Under the pieces are notes generated by a model. It searched no databases. It was not told the origin of the DNA and worked only from the letters and a program-made list of their open reading frames with translations. From positions 1 through 38,940 of the forward strand of contig JACQGQ010000016.1 in the NCBI GenBank assembly GCA_016199495.1: a stretch of 38,940 nucleotides of DNA. Direction: 5' to 3'. Shown here piece after piece: positions 25,465 through 34,354 of this stretch; the stretch's first letter is position 1, and the number at the start of each line of letters is the position of its first letter. The position numbers were made by a program, and so were the translations under genes. Source of the DNA: Chloroflexota bacterium. Lineage in GTDB: Bacteria; Chloroflexota; Dehalococcoidia; Dehalococcoidales; UBA2162.

Positions 25465-25517
25465 ATTTCGAATCTCTCCACCTCCCCTATCAATACCCTG
25501 ATAAAATCCTTTTCCGG

Positions 25518-25814
25518 CTAGACCAGGAGGCTCACCCCATCTATCTTGATAGTTATGGCATCGTAAGAGCAAGCTCTGATACAAGCGCCGCATCCGTTGC
25601 AGTAGTCCTCCCAGGGGGTTAGTAATACCCAGATGGTGGGGTCTACTCGCTGCTCCTTCGGAATAGAAAAGTCTCTTTTCTCAACCGGTCTGGTGGCGAA
25701 GACGGCTGCCCCACATACCTGAAGACACTTCTTGCAGCCCAGAGGGTCATACATGGAGTAGCGGCACCTATCATGGTCTATAATTATCTCGACAGCCTGG
25801 TTGTCTTCCGTCAT
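25518..25814 (-). CDS. Ferredoxin-like 4Fe-4S protein
   Basis: This 98-residue protein (ATG at 25814; an in-frame GTG at 25838 is possible) has two cysteine clusters. The second is canonical: CNGCGACIRAC. The first is unusual: CRYSMYDPLGCKKCLQVC, with a longer gap between the first and second Cys. A second long linker (about 45 residues) separates them. It would carry two iron-sulfur clusters and act in electron transfer. It sits directly downstream of the larger ferredoxin-domain protein, with which the longer start would overlap by 7 bases. Confidence 0.82.
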   Translation of the reverse strand: MTEDNQAVEIIIDHDRCRYSMYDPLGCKKCLQVCGAAVFATRPVEKRDFSIPKEQRVDPTIWVLLTPWEDYCNGCGACIRACSYDAITIKIDGVSLLV

Positions 25815-25831
25815 TATCGTATTCCTGGCCT

Positions 25832-26719
25832 TCACCACAGATTTCTGGCTACAGGGATTTGCTCTCGGGGCACCATCTCGATGGCACTGCGTTTACAGAC
25901 GGCACGGCAAATACCGCACCCGAAACACCCGGTGGGGTCGATGTGGGTGATGTCTTCCCACACCGAGGTATGAATTGCTCCGAACTGACATTGCTCCGTA
26001 CAGGCTCCGCAGGAGTTGCACCTGTGGGGGTCTATTCTAGCGACAAAGTGGCCCTTAAGGCAGTATTCCTTTACTCCAGAAACCTGGCGGTTTCTCCAGT
26101 AAGTACAGTAGGGTCTCTCACAATTACAGATGGCTTCTATTAGCGGCATCCTGCCCCGCCCCATTATCAAGTGCCAACGACCTTTCTTTTCCCACTCTTC
26201 GATAAGCTCCCTGGCTTCTACCAGGTGCAGTGGTACCTTAGCACCCTTCCTTAGCTCGTTTCTCAATTCACGCCATTCGGCACCCCCGAACTCAGTTAAA
26301 CCCTCTCGGGGCAAACGACCATAGCCAATCTCCATGGACATCGCCACCGGCATGCCGAAGCCAATACAGCAATACTCCCTGGTGCCGTGATAAACCAGGT
26401 TGCAGGGGCAATGTCCCAGAACAACCATGCTGTCCTCTCTTTTGGTCGCCTCCTCAGCCAGCTCCAGCACCTTTATCATCTCCTCTTTGATAATAATCTG
26501 AGCCGCAAAGCCGTGAGAGGCACGTTCTTTTAAGAAGTCTATATTCCGGATAAATTCTGGTTCTGAGTATCGCCATTCCGTCTCGGCGAAGGTGGCTATC
26601 ATTTTCCTTTTGGCTTCCTCTTGCTCTGCCGGGGTGGGCAGGATTTTATTGAAGAGGTAGTTGTCAAAGTTCTCATACCAAACCTGCCCACGACCATGGT
26701 CCGTACACCAATGACACAT
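25832..26719 (-). CDS. 4Fe-4S ferredoxin-domain protein of unknown role
   Basis: This 295-residue protein begins MCHWCTDHGRG. A helical middle region contains other cysteines (HCPCNLVYHG, EYCCIGFG, CNCERPYC). It ends in two ferredoxin motifs, CNSCGACTEQCQFGAI and CFGCGICRAVCKRSAI. At least two 4Fe-4S clusters are likely. The family resembles uncharacterised ferredoxins of anaerobes. A good ribosome site (AAGGAG) precedes the ATG. Together with the smaller ferredoxin it suggests an electron-transfer pair; the partner enzyme is not in the window. Confidence 0.83.
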   Translation of the reverse strand: MCHWCTDHGRGQVWYENFDNYLFNKILPTPAEQEEAKRKMIATFAETEWRYSEPEFIRNIDFLKERASHGFAAQIIIKEEMIKVLELAEEATKREDSMVVLGHCPCNLVYHGTREYCCIGFGMPVAMSMEIGYGRLPREGLTEFGGAEWRELRNELRKGAKVPLHLVEARELIEEWEKKGRWHLIMGRGRMPLIEAICNCERPYCTYWRNRQVSGVKEYCLKGHFVARIDPHRCNSCGACTEQCQFGAIHTSVWEDITHIDPTGCFGCGICRAVCKRSAIEMVPREQIPVARNLW

Positions 26720-26810
26720 TAGCTTTACTCCTTTCCTACGGGTTAATTGCTCCTGGGTGGCGATTGACCAGCCGCACTGCCTTGCCTTTCCCTGGTAAAG
26801 TATTCAAACT

Positions 26811-26840
26811 ATGTTAAAGCTATATCACACTGCCTGTCAA
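26811..26840 (-). promoter_or_regulatory. Probable promoter of the ferredoxin genes
   Basis: On the minus strand TTGACA (26840-26835) and TAACAT (26816-26811) are separated by 18 bases, about 90 bases upstream of the first ferredoxin gene. The rest of the 378-base gap 26720-27097 holds this promoter and the divergent one at 27020-27048; nothing else was recognised. Confidence 0.5.
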
Positions 26841-27019
26841 TACTCGGCTAATTTTTACGATAAAAGTCGTATCCACCAGAGCAATGGGATGATAAAGTGA
26901 GAGTTTAATAGCCGGATTACCGCCAGGGAAAGGGGCAATAATCAGGAAATTATATTCAGTTTCCCGCCAGGAGCTTAACTTTTGAAGCTAACCGCTGATT
27001 CAGGCAGGGCTATCTTGGC

Positions 27020-27048
27020 TTGACCCCGCTCTAATTTAGCGTTAATAT
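27020..27048 (+). promoter_or_regulatory. Probable promoter of the plus-strand moa/moe unit
   Basis: TTGACC and TAATAT are separated by 17 bases. GAGGAGGAG precedes the ATG at 27098. Confidence 0.55.
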
Positions 27049-27097
27049 ATAAAAAAATAGGGAAGCAAAAATAAAGCACCTGAGGAGGAGAAAACTA

Positions 27098-27724
27098 ATG
27101 GAAGGACTGGAAGGAAAAATAGTTTATTTTGAAAAGGTTGGCCGGGAGAATACGGAGACAACGCTAAGTATTGCCAAAGCGCGGGCCGAGGAGCTGGGTA
27201 TCCAGACTATCGTGGTGGCGTCCACTTATGGTGATACCGCCGCCAGGGCAGTCGAGGTCTTTGAGGGATTCAGGGTGATTGTCGTCAGCCATGTTACCGG
27301 TCACCGCGACCCCGATACCCATGAATTTACCGCCGAAAACAGGCAGAAAGTTGAAAGTAAAGGGGTGCCGATACTTAGTGCTGCCCATGCCTTTACCGGC
27401 GGGGTAAACGTGGCGATGCGCCGGAAATTTAATATGTATCTCCTGGGAGATGTCATCGCTAGTGTCTTGCGTATTTTTGGTCAGGGGATGAAGGTAGTCT
27501 GTGAAGTCGCCCTGATGGCGGCTGACGCCGGTCTGGTACGTACTGACGAAAATGTCATCGTTATCAGCGGCAGTGGCCGGGGAGCCGATACGGCGGTGGT
27601 GCTCAAGCCGGTCAATTCGATAAATTTCTTCGACCTTAAAATTCAGGAAATTCTCTGTAAGCCCCACCTGGCTGTTACCCGGGAGAGACAAGAGGTGGCG
27701 GCTACGGGGCATCATCACCCCTAA
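27098..27724 (+). CDS. Pyruvate-kinase C-terminal-domain-like protein
   Basis: This 208-residue protein resembles the alpha/beta C-terminal domain of pyruvate kinase without the catalytic barrel: NTETTLSIAKARAEELGIQ, IVVASTYGDTAARAVEVF, VIVVSHVTGHRDP, then GLVRTDENVIVISGSGRGADTA. Such stand-alone domains are common in anaerobes and have no assigned reaction. It is followed by moaB/mogA with a 53-base gap and may be co-transcribed with the cofactor genes. Confidence 0.8.
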   Translation: MEGLEGKIVYFEKVGRENTETTLSIAKARAEELGIQTIVVASTYGDTAARAVEVFEGFRVIVVSHVTGHRDPDTHEFTAENRQKVESKGVPILSAAHAFTGGVNVAMRRKFNMYLLGDVIASVLRIFGQGMKVVCEVALMAADAGLVRTDENVIVISGSGRGADTAVVLKPVNSINFFDLKIQEILCKPHLAVTRERQEVAATGHHHP

Positions 27725-27777
27725 TTGTCAGAATAAGTTTTAGTAGTGCCGGATATTTTCAGGTAGGTGACAGAGCC

Positions 27778-28281
27778 ATCAGCTATCAGGAACATAAACG
27801 CCAGGCACCACAGAGTGTCAGTTGTGCCGTGCTCACCATCTCTGATTCCCGAACGGAAGAGGATGATGAGTCGGGCAGGCTCATCAGGCAGAGACTCGAG
27901 GAAAACGGGCACCGGGTACTGTTTTACTCTATTGTGAAAAACGATGCCGGGGCTATCAGGCAGAAAATAGATGAACTGCTGAGACAGGAGGCGCTTCAGG
28001 TCATCATTACCAGTGGTGGCACCGGAATAAGCCACCGCGACGTTACCGTAGAAACAGTGTCTCCGATTCTGGAGAAAAAACTGGATGGCTTTGGCGAGCT
28101 TTTTCGATTTTTGACTTACCAGGAGCTCGGCACGGGTAGTATTATGAGTCGGGCTATCGCCGGTGCCGTCGGGGGAAAGGTTATTCTTTGTTTTCCCGGC
28201 TCTGTGGGAGCGGCTAATCTGGTGATGGACAAGATAATTTTACCCGAAATCGGGCACCTGGTCAGGGAGGCAACGAGGTGA
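27778..28281 (+). CDS. moaB: MoaB/Mog-type molybdopterin adenylyltransferase, possible AUC start
   Basis: The family adenylylates molybdopterin before metal insertion. The core is clear: AVLTISDSRTEEDD, VIITSGGTGISHRDVT and SRAIAGAVGGKVILCFPGS. The ORF track GTG at 27829 would remove most of the first beta-strand. The frame extends upstream with ISYQEHKRQAPQSVSCA, matching the typical EHKxxAP start of this family. No ATG, GTG or TTG is available there; ATC at 27778 has AGGTAGGTGA seven bases before it. The end overlaps moeA by 4 bases. Confidence 0.85.
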   Translation: MSYQEHKRQAPQSVSCAVLTISDSRTEEDDESGRLIRQRLEENGHRVLFYSIVKNDAGAIRQKIDELLRQEALQVIITSGGTGISHRDVTVETVSPILEKKLDGFGELFRFLTYQELGTGSIMSRAIAGAVGGKVILCFPGSVGAANLVMDKIILPEIGHLVREATR

Positions 28282-29483
28282 AACCTTTTGGCGCACTGCT
28301 TTCCTTTGAGGAAGCCAAAAAAGTTGTCGCGGCTAACATAGAGCCACTCAGCCGGGTGGAGACAATCAATATTGATGAGGCGGTGGGTAGAGTTCTGGCT
28401 GAAGACATTGTGGCTACCTTGAGCATACCCTCCTTTAATCGAGCCGCTATGGATGGCTATGCCGTCAAAGCCAAAGATACCTTTAATTCAGGCCAGTTGA
28501 ATCCCAAGGTACTTAATCTGGTGGGTGAATTGCACGCTGGGGAAACACCCCGGGAGAGGGTAGGTGGCGGGCAGTGTCTTCAAATTGCTACCGGGGCGAT
28601 GATGCCCCAAGGTGCCGATGCCGTGGTTATGGTTGAGGACACCGAGGCGGAAAACGGCCGGGTGAAGGTGTTTAAGTCAATCTACCCGGGCGCCAATGTG
28701 GGTAAGAAGGGAGAGGATATCAGGGAAGGGGCACTGGTGCTAAGAGAGGGCTTTGTTTTGGAGCCGGGGAGAGTGGGGGTGCTTGCTTCTCAAGGGCTCA
28801 ACCAAATCAGAGTCTATGAAAAGCCAAGGGTGGCGATACTGCCGACCGGAGAAGAAGTGGTTGAGGTTGGCAAGAAGCTAAGGCAGGGGCAGCTTTACGA
28901 TATTAACTCCCACACCATCGCTTCGGTGGTGAAGGCAAATGGCGGTATGCCATACCGGGTCGGAATCGCCGGTGATAATCTAGATGAGCTCAGGGCAACG
29001 ATTGCCGAAGCTCTGAAAAGCGACCTGGTGGTTCTCTCGGGAGGCTCCTCGGTAGGCGAGAGAGACCTGCTGGTCGATGTCCTTCAGGACTGGGGAGAGA
29101 TTCTGTTTCATGGCATTCAGGTAAAGCCCGGGAAACCGACCATTTTTGCCAGGCTCCAGGGTAAGCCGCTCTTTGGTATGCCCGGCTACCCGACCTCCTG
29201 TCTGATTAACACCTATCTGTTCCTTCTGCCGGTGATTAGGCAGATGGCTCACCTGCCACCGAGACGAGGGGAGACCGTGGAGGCTAAGCTTTCCCGGCGG
29301 GTTCCGGGCAGCGTGGGCCGGAGGCAATTTTTGACCGTCAAAATCGAGAATGGTGAGGCGGTGCCGGTGTTTAAGGAATCGGGGGCGATAACCACCGTGG
29401 CTGAGGCCGATGGCTACATCGAGATCGCCGAGAACATCGATTTGCTGGAGAAGGGCGAGCCAGTGACGGTAACGCTGTTTTAG
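28278..29483 (+). CDS. moeA: Molybdopterin molybdenumtransferase
   Basis: MoeA inserts molybdate (or tungstate) into adenylylated molybdopterin. The 401-residue protein has the domains in order, with PSFNRAAMDGYAV, GANVGKKGEDI, LPTGEEVV, the MPT-binding LSGGSSVGERDLL and PGKPTIFARLQGKPLFGMPGYP, and the C-terminal domain IV. The start is GTG, overlapping the moaB stop. Because a tungstate transporter lies nearby, the metal may be tungsten. Confidence 0.95.
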   Translation: MKPFGALLSFEEAKKVVAANIEPLSRVETINIDEAVGRVLAEDIVATLSIPSFNRAAMDGYAVKAKDTFNSGQLNPKVLNLVGELHAGETPRERVGGGQCLQIATGAMMPQGADAVVMVEDTEAENGRVKVFKSIYPGANVGKKGEDIREGALVLREGFVLEPGRVGVLASQGLNQIRVYEKPRVAILPTGEEVVEVGKKLRQGQLYDINSHTIASVVKANGGMPYRVGIAGDNLDELRATIAEALKSDLVVLSGGSSVGERDLLVDVLQDWGEILFHGIQVKPGKPTIFARLQGKPLFGMPGYPTSCLINTYLFLLPVIRQMAHLPPRRGETVEAKLSRRVPGSVGRRQFLTVKIENGEAVPVFKESGAITTVAEADGYIEIAENIDLLEKGEPVTVTLF

Positions 29484-29759
29484 TCGCTTCTTCTGACAGT
29501 TAAGTTACAATACACTCTATTTATCATCAATAGGGTTCGTGGGGACTTACTACGTAATCACGATTTATTCACCAGTTTTACTGTATGGTGATGCTCTAGC
29601 CGTCAGCTTGTCAACTTAACAATAACCCCATAACCCGTTTCCCTGCCCAAGCCCACTTCCCTCCTAATATTACAAAGCCCCGTGATTAATAATTTACAAC
29701 ATTTTCCGCACGTGCGATAATACGAGCAGCTAACTACTTGGAACGCAGTATAGAGGTAA

Positions 29760-30401
29760 TTGTATATGGGAAGCTTTGTTGATGCCTTAGGTAGTGGTTT
29801 TGAACGGTTACTGAGATGGCTCTACCCAGGCGCATTATTCTTGGTTCTGCTGTTCCTGAGCAACCCAACTGTTCTGCCCAACATCTCAAAGCCTCTGTTC
29901 GTGCTTAGCAAGGCTAACGAAGTAGTGGGAATATGGCAGGTAGGGATTGTTGCCATTGTTGCTGGTATGACAACATATCTCATCCACGCTTATATCTTCA
30001 ATCAGATTATCTCGTGGTGGTTTTGCTCTGTGGGGCTGTTGCATAGGAAGAGCGAAGACTTAAGTAGGATAGCAAGGAATCTGGCAGAGTTCGCAGACCA
30101 TTGGACAGAGCCTGCGTGGCGTAGATGGGGAGTGAGCAGCAATGACCAACATGCACTTGAGCGTTTTAATAATTGGCTGACTTACTCATGGAGCACTTAT
30201 CATGCTGGATGCATCACCCTTTGGCTTACAGCTTCGTTTTTCTTCATTAATGAGGATGGCAGCGCTCTGGACACATTTGCTAAGTCGGGCGGCTTGTTGC
30301 TTCCCATAGGAGCCTGCCTTCTCTTCCTTGCTTTCCTTTTGTCTTTGCTTTGGCAGTACTTGATATTGACTAGGCTGACACTTCGTCTTGCTAGAATATG
30401 A
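29760..30401 (+). CDS. Membrane protein of unknown function
   Basis: This 213-residue protein has about four transmembrane segments: two near the N-terminus (about 20-37 and 62-90) and two near the C-terminus (about 150-168 and 178-203), with a polar loop between. No family motif was recognised. The 276-base stretch before it has no gene, and AGAGG precedes the start at modest spacing. It is convergent with the other membrane gene. Base composition seems slightly lower in GC than the flanking moa/moe genes, so it may be an accessory gene. Confidence 0.55.
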   Translation: MYMGSFVDALGSGFERLLRWLYPGALFLVLLFLSNPTVLPNISKPLFVLSKANEVVGIWQVGIVAIVAGMTTYLIHAYIFNQIISWWFCSVGLLHRKSEDLSRIARNLAEFADHWTEPAWRRWGVSSNDQHALERFNNWLTYSWSTYHAGCITLWLTASFFFINEDGSALDTFAKSGGLLLPIGACLLFLAFLLSLLWQYLILTRLTLRLARI

Positions 30402-30459
30402 CCATTTCCTTGCCCAGATTCTGTTCCCCTACTCATGACCATTGATACTTTTTACTCAT

Positions 30460-30855
30460 TTATCTGCTTCGGCGCTCAAGAATATCCTGCTCAATAGCCC
30501 CCAGAACTGTAGCCGCCCGCCATGCCTTCCTAATTTTTGACGGGAACTCCCTGACAAAAAAGACTAAGCTAGCGATGGCAAGTGCCCAGTAGACTACATT
30601 CTCAGGTGTTGTGTGACCAAAACCCCAAACAACAGAAAATAAGTATTGTCCAAGATACAAGAGACCTGACCACAATAGGCACAGGGCTAAAGAGAATCCA
30701 AACCCCATGAAGTTGAGTCGCCTATCTACTTTCCCCGTTACTAGTCCAAACACGTGAATTCCAGTGTTGATGAGGGCTAACCAACTTTGGAGGAAGAGGC
30801 GAGTTGACAAGATTCCCCAAATAGGCGCAACGATGACAATGCCAATTAAGTTCAC
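30460..30855 (-). CDS. Small membrane protein of unknown function
   Basis: A 131-residue protein with three or four hydrophobic segments (about 2-20, 27-42, 50-75 and 85-103) and a basic C-terminal tail. The start is GTG with AAAGGAG upstream. No family was recognised. It is convergent with the membrane gene at 29760-30401. Confidence 0.5.
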   Translation of the reverse strand: MNLIGIVIVAPIWGILSTRLFLQSWLALINTGIHVFGLVTGKVDRRLNFMGFGFSLALCLLWSGLLYLGQYLFSVVWGFGHTTPENVVYWALAIASLVFFVREFPSKIRKAWRAATVLGAIEQDILERRSR

Positions 30856-30996
30856 AATAGCTCCTTTTCAATCGTCATCACATTCAGTCAGAGCTACATT
30901 ATAATAGCACGAAAAACTGTCACATAACCCAAGGTAAATACACTATGATAGTGGTGCCTTATAGAACTTCAAGCTATCCTGGGATACTTATTTCCT

Positions 30997-31062
30997 CCGG
31001 TAGACTCGCTCTTCCCGCCTTTTCTACTTTCCAGACGTATTTCAGCAATGGTCATATCTCGG
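30997..31062 (-). pseudogene. Remnant of a second moaC 3' end
   Basis: Translated on the minus strand this gives DRDMTIAEIRLESRKGGKS, close to the MoaC C-terminal part DRGMTIAEISLESKQGGKS at 31534-31602. It lies directly after the MOSC gene stop, so the MOSC gene is flanked by a full moaC on one side and a moaC tail on the other. Confidence 0.7.
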
Positions 31063-31509
31063 TCAGGCCTCATCCTTGATAACCTTTATTTCGTCCCCGG
31101 TCTTAACCAGTCCACCTTTAATTACCCGGGCGAATATCCCCTCGGTGGGCATGATACAGTAGCCTACCTGGCGGCGGATGGCGCAGGCGGTGTGGCATTC
31201 TTTACCAATCTGGGTTACTTCCAGGATGACACCCTGTTCTATAGCCAGTCGGGTGCCGATGGGTAAAGAAATCAGCTCCAGTCCCGCCACGGTAAGATTT
31301 TCCGCCAGCCCCCCACAGTCTAGCTCTATGCCCAGACTCTGCATCTTTTCAATGCTGGCTAAAGCCAGCAGGCTTACCTGGCGATGGGTGCCAGAATCGG
31401 CGTGGGCATCGTCTACCAGTCCATAATTTTCCCGAAAGAGTCCTTCACCTATGGGTTGTTTACTTATTCCCTTCTTGTTACTGCGACAAACGGCTAATAT
31501 CCTGGCCAT
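31063..31509 (-). CDS. MOSC-domain protein
   Basis: Starting from the ATG at 31509 (just after the moaC stop) gives 148 residues. The ORF track start at 31584 lies inside moaC. MOSC features: GLAENLTVAGLELISLPIGTRL, GKECHTACAIRRQVGYCIMPTEGIFARVIKGG with the conserved Cys. MOSC proteins bind or transfer sulfur to molybdenum cofactor, or act in cofactor handling. Position after moaC fits that pathway. Confidence 0.86.
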   Translation of the reverse strand: MARILAVCRSNKKGISKQPIGEGLFRENYGLVDDAHADSGTHRQVSLLALASIEKMQSLGIELDCGGLAENLTVAGLELISLPIGTRLAIEQGVILEVTQIGKECHTACAIRRQVGYCIMPTEGIFARVIKGGLVKTGDEIKVIKDEA

Positions 31510-31513
31510 CTCT

Positions 31514-31996
31514 TCAATTCTCCCTTTTTCGGCGGTAGATTCCGCTTTTCCCGCCCTGTTTACTTTCCAGAGATATTTCGGCAATGGTCATCCCCCGGTC
31601 GACAGACTTAGCCATATCGTAGATGGTCAAAGCGGCCACCGACACGGCCACCAACGCCTCCATCTCCACCCCGGTTTTGCCCGTGCTCTTCACCCTGGCG
31701 GTGATGCCGATGAAGTCATCCCCGGATAGGTCGAACTCAATGGCGCTGTCGCTAATCAAGATGGGATGACACAGGGGTATCAGGTCGGGCGTCTTTTTGG
31801 CGGCCATGATACCAGCCACCCTGGCTACAGCCAGGACATCTCCCTTTTTAAGCCCGGCCGTCCTGATTTGCTCCAGGGTGGTTGGCTTCATCACTATTTT
31901 GCCTTTGGCGATAGCCTCACGTTCGGTATCACCCTTTTGTCCGATATCCACCATTCGGGCTTCACCACTTGAGCTTAGATGGGTTAGCTCTGTCAT
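31514..31996 (-). CDS. moaC: Cyclic pyranopterin monophosphate synthase
   Basis: MoaC converts the MoaA product to cyclic pyranopterin monophosphate. The 160-residue protein has GEARMVDIGQKGDTEREA, MAAKKTPDLIPLCHP, KTGVEMEALVAVSVAALTIYDM and DRGMTIAEISLESKQGGKSG, all standard. Repeats separate it from moaA upstream (205 bases). Confidence 0.95.
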   Translation of the reverse strand: MTELTHLSSSGEARMVDIGQKGDTEREAIAKGKIVMKPTTLEQIRTAGLKKGDVLAVARVAGIMAAKKTPDLIPLCHPILISDSAIEFDLSGDDFIGITARVKSTGKTGVEMEALVAVSVAALTIYDMAKSVDRGMTIAEISLESKQGGKSGIYRRKREN

Positions 31997-31997
31997 A

Positions 31998-32192
31998 CCT
32001 CACCCCCTCGGTCCCCCTCTCCTTCAAAGGAGAGGGGGAAGTATTGGTTTTTGAAGGGGCTAACGCCCCTTCAAACTTCCCCAAACAGTCAGCCTTCTTT
32101 ATATCACTTCTCCATTCGCTTTATCAAGAAGAGGATATAGAGATTCTCTAGCAACCCCATCCCCCTTGTATCCCCCTTCCCCTATAATTTAA
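31998..32192 (+). repeat. Dispersed palindromic repeats, copies 3 and 4
   Basis: 31998-32076 reads CACCCCCTCGG, the hairpin CCCCCTCTCC-TTCAAA-GGAGAGGGGG, then TGAAGGGGC-TAAC-GCCCCTTCA. 32153-32192 is a truncated copy with only AACCCCATCCCC and CCCCCTTCCCC. Both lie between moaA and moaC. Confidence 0.6.
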
Positions 32193-32201
32193 TTGGCTAC
32201 C

Positions 32202-33182
32202 CTAACCTCCTATCTGGTACATCGGTCGCCTGCCTGGGGTAACCCCCTCATTGAGGTGATGCTGCTCCCTCTTGATGATAACTGCCTGCAGGATAAGCCG
32301 TTTTAGCTCATCCGTATCGGCGCCATTACGCAGCGCCGCTTTTAAGTTGACTTCGTCATCGTCGAGAAGGCAGGGGCGCAACTGCCCATCGGCGGTAAGA
32401 CGAAGACGGTTGCAGGTGTGGCAAAAGTGTTCGGTCATGGCGCTGATGAAACCGATAGTACCGTTGGCCCCGGGCAATCGGTAATACTTGGCAGGGCCAT
32501 TGCCGGTTTGCCCGCTATCAGGCTCCAGACTACCCAGAGATTGAAGGCGCTGGTACATTTCCTGGGTAGGTACCGTCTCAAAGGCTTGGGCCTCCGCTGT
32601 CCCGAAAGGCATGAATTCGATAAACCTGACATGCCACCCCTGGTCGATGCTCAATCGGGCGAAATCGATAGTTTCATCGTCGTTTATGCCCCGCAGCACC
32701 ACCATGTTTATCTTGACCGGCTCCAGTCCAGCCAGATGAGCGGCCTCGATGCCGGCGAAGACATCTCCCAATTTATCTCCGCCGGTAATACGTTTGAACC
32801 GGTCCTCTTTGAGTGTATCCAGACTGACATTGACCCGTTTTAACCCGGCCTCCTTAAGCTCAGTAGCATACTTACTCAATAGTATTCCGTTGGTGGTAAG
32901 CGAGATATCATCGATACCCTCCACTTGAGAAAGTGCCCGCACTAATTTACTCAGGTCCGACTTCAGTAAAGGCTCGCCACCGGTAAGGCGCACCTTGTTG
33001 ATACCCATACTGGCGGCTACCTGAACCAGGCGCTGGATTTCTTCATTGGAGAGGATTTCGCTGCGGGGCAGGTTGATTCTCGAGCTTTCTGAACAGTAGA
33101 CGCAGTTCAGGTTGCAATGGTCACAAACAGATATTCGCAGGTAATTAATCTGGCGCTGCCATGAGTCAAAAAGACCGGTCAT
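32202..33182 (-). CDS. moaA: GTP 3',8-cyclase (radical SAM MoaA)
   Basis: MoaA is a radical-SAM enzyme for the first step of molybdopterin synthesis. The ATG at 33182 is used because the first ATG of the ORF lies in the ribosome site AAGGAG. The radical SAM cluster is CNLNCVYC, the second cluster CHTCN with a later Cys (LRPCL), and the C-terminus ends in GG, as required for activity. GGEPLLKSDL is the SAM glycine motif. Length is 326 residues. Confidence 0.95.
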   Translation of the reverse strand: MTGLFDSWQRQINYLRISVCDHCNLNCVYCSESSRINLPRSEILSNEEIQRLVQVAASMGINKVRLTGGEPLLKSDLSKLVRALSQVEGIDDISLTTNGILLSKYATELKEAGLKRVNVSLDTLKEDRFKRITGGDKLGDVFAGIEAAHLAGLEPVKINMVVLRGINDDETIDFARLSIDQGWHVRFIEFMPFGTAEAQAFETVPTQEMYQRLQSLGSLEPDSGQTGNGPAKYYRLPGANGTIGFISAMTEHFCHTCNRLRLTADGQLRPCLLDDDEVNLKAALRNGADTDELKRLILQAVIIKREQHHLNEGVTPGRRPMYQIGG

Positions 33183-33266
33183 TTTTCTCTCCTTCATTCC
33201 AGATTGCCGGTTACGTCCCGGCTATCTCTTTTCAAGAGCCTAGTTTCTGAGCGGCGGTAGTGCCTG

Positions 33267-34352
33267 TCAATCACTTTTCCTCTTAATCACATGCACGCCG
33301 GTCGCTTTAAAGATAGCGTAAACTTCCCTGGTCGCCGCTAAATTCAACTCCTCAGTTGACCTTTTAGTGATGAGAGCCACCAGGGGGAAGCCACAGTCCA
33401 TCTCGATACGGCTGAGTTGTCCCCTTGATACTACCCTGGTTATTTTGGCAGAGAACGAGTTTCGGGCACTGCTTGAGATTCGGGACAAGGCTAGTGTGAC
33501 ATCTTCCGGGCGAATACAAGCGTAAACTTTTTCCCCGACGGCGTAATCTGAAATCGCTGCGATGACGTTATCACCAATATCTATCGTAACTACCTTATCA
33601 TCATTCGATGCTATCACCCCGTCGATAATATTTTCGACGCCAACGAAATCGGCGACCTCTCTACTTCCGGGAGCAGTGAATATATCTTGAAAACCTCCCG
33701 TTTGCCGGATTTCACCATCGAGGAGCACGCCCACTCTATCAGCCAGCCGTTGCCCCTGGGACATATCGTGGGTAGCCATGATAATGGTAGTGTCATCACG
33801 GCGGATAATATCTGTTATCAATTGCTCGATTTTTGCTGTCGAAACCGGGTCGAGGTTAGCGGTGGGTTCATCCAGTAGCAATACATCAGGTTCACTGACG
33901 ATGGCTCTGGCGATGGCCACCCTCTGCACTTCTCCCCCCGATAGAGTACGGGCGTTTCTGTTTTGATAGGTTGAGAGACCAACCATTTCTAGAATTCGGC
34001 CAACTTTTTGGCGAATGCTTCCTTTATCAACTCTTCTCAATTTCAGACCATAGGCGATATTATCATAGACACTCATATTAAACACTACCGGCTTCTGCAG
34101 TACGAACGCCATCCTTCTCCGCGCTTCTAATTTCCTTTTTCCCGATTCGAAAACATCGCTACCGTCAAAATATATTTTCCCCGAGGTAGGCAGGTCAAGA
34201 AGGTCAATCAGTCGAAGGAGGGTCGTTTTACCGGCGCCGGTCGGACCAATCAGAGCAAAGACTTCCCCCCGGTCAACCTTCAGGCTGACATTTTTCAGGA
34301 TGTCTCGCCCATCAGAGTTTTGGCATAAATTCACCGTTTCGATTAAAGGCAT
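33267..34352 (-). CDS. tupC: Tungstate/molybdate-type ABC transporter ATP-binding protein
   Basis: This 361-residue ATPase has Walker A GPTGAGKTT, signature LSGGEVQRVAIARAI, Walker B VLLLDEPT and H-loop ATHDMSQ. The C-terminal third (about 245-360) looks like a TOBE-type regulatory domain. Paired with tupB and tupA it energises oxyanion import. The start overlaps no gene but is two bases from tupB. Confidence 0.9.
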   Translation of the reverse strand: MPLIETVNLCQNSDGRDILKNVSLKVDRGEVFALIGPTGAGKTTLLRLIDLLDLPTSGKIYFDGSDVFESGKRKLEARRRMAFVLQKPVVFNMSVYDNIAYGLKLRRVDKGSIRQKVGRILEMVGLSTYQNRNARTLSGGEVQRVAIARAIVSEPDVLLLDEPTANLDPVSTAKIEQLITDIIRRDDTTIIMATHDMSQGQRLADRVGVLLDGEIRQTGGFQDIFTAPGSREVADFVGVENIIDGVIASNDDKVVTIDIGDNVIAAISDYAVGEKVYACIRPEDVTLALSRISSSARNSFSAKITRVVSRGQLSRIEMDCGFPLVALITKRSTEELNLAATREVYAIFKATGVHVIKRKSD

Positions 34353-34354
34353 TG

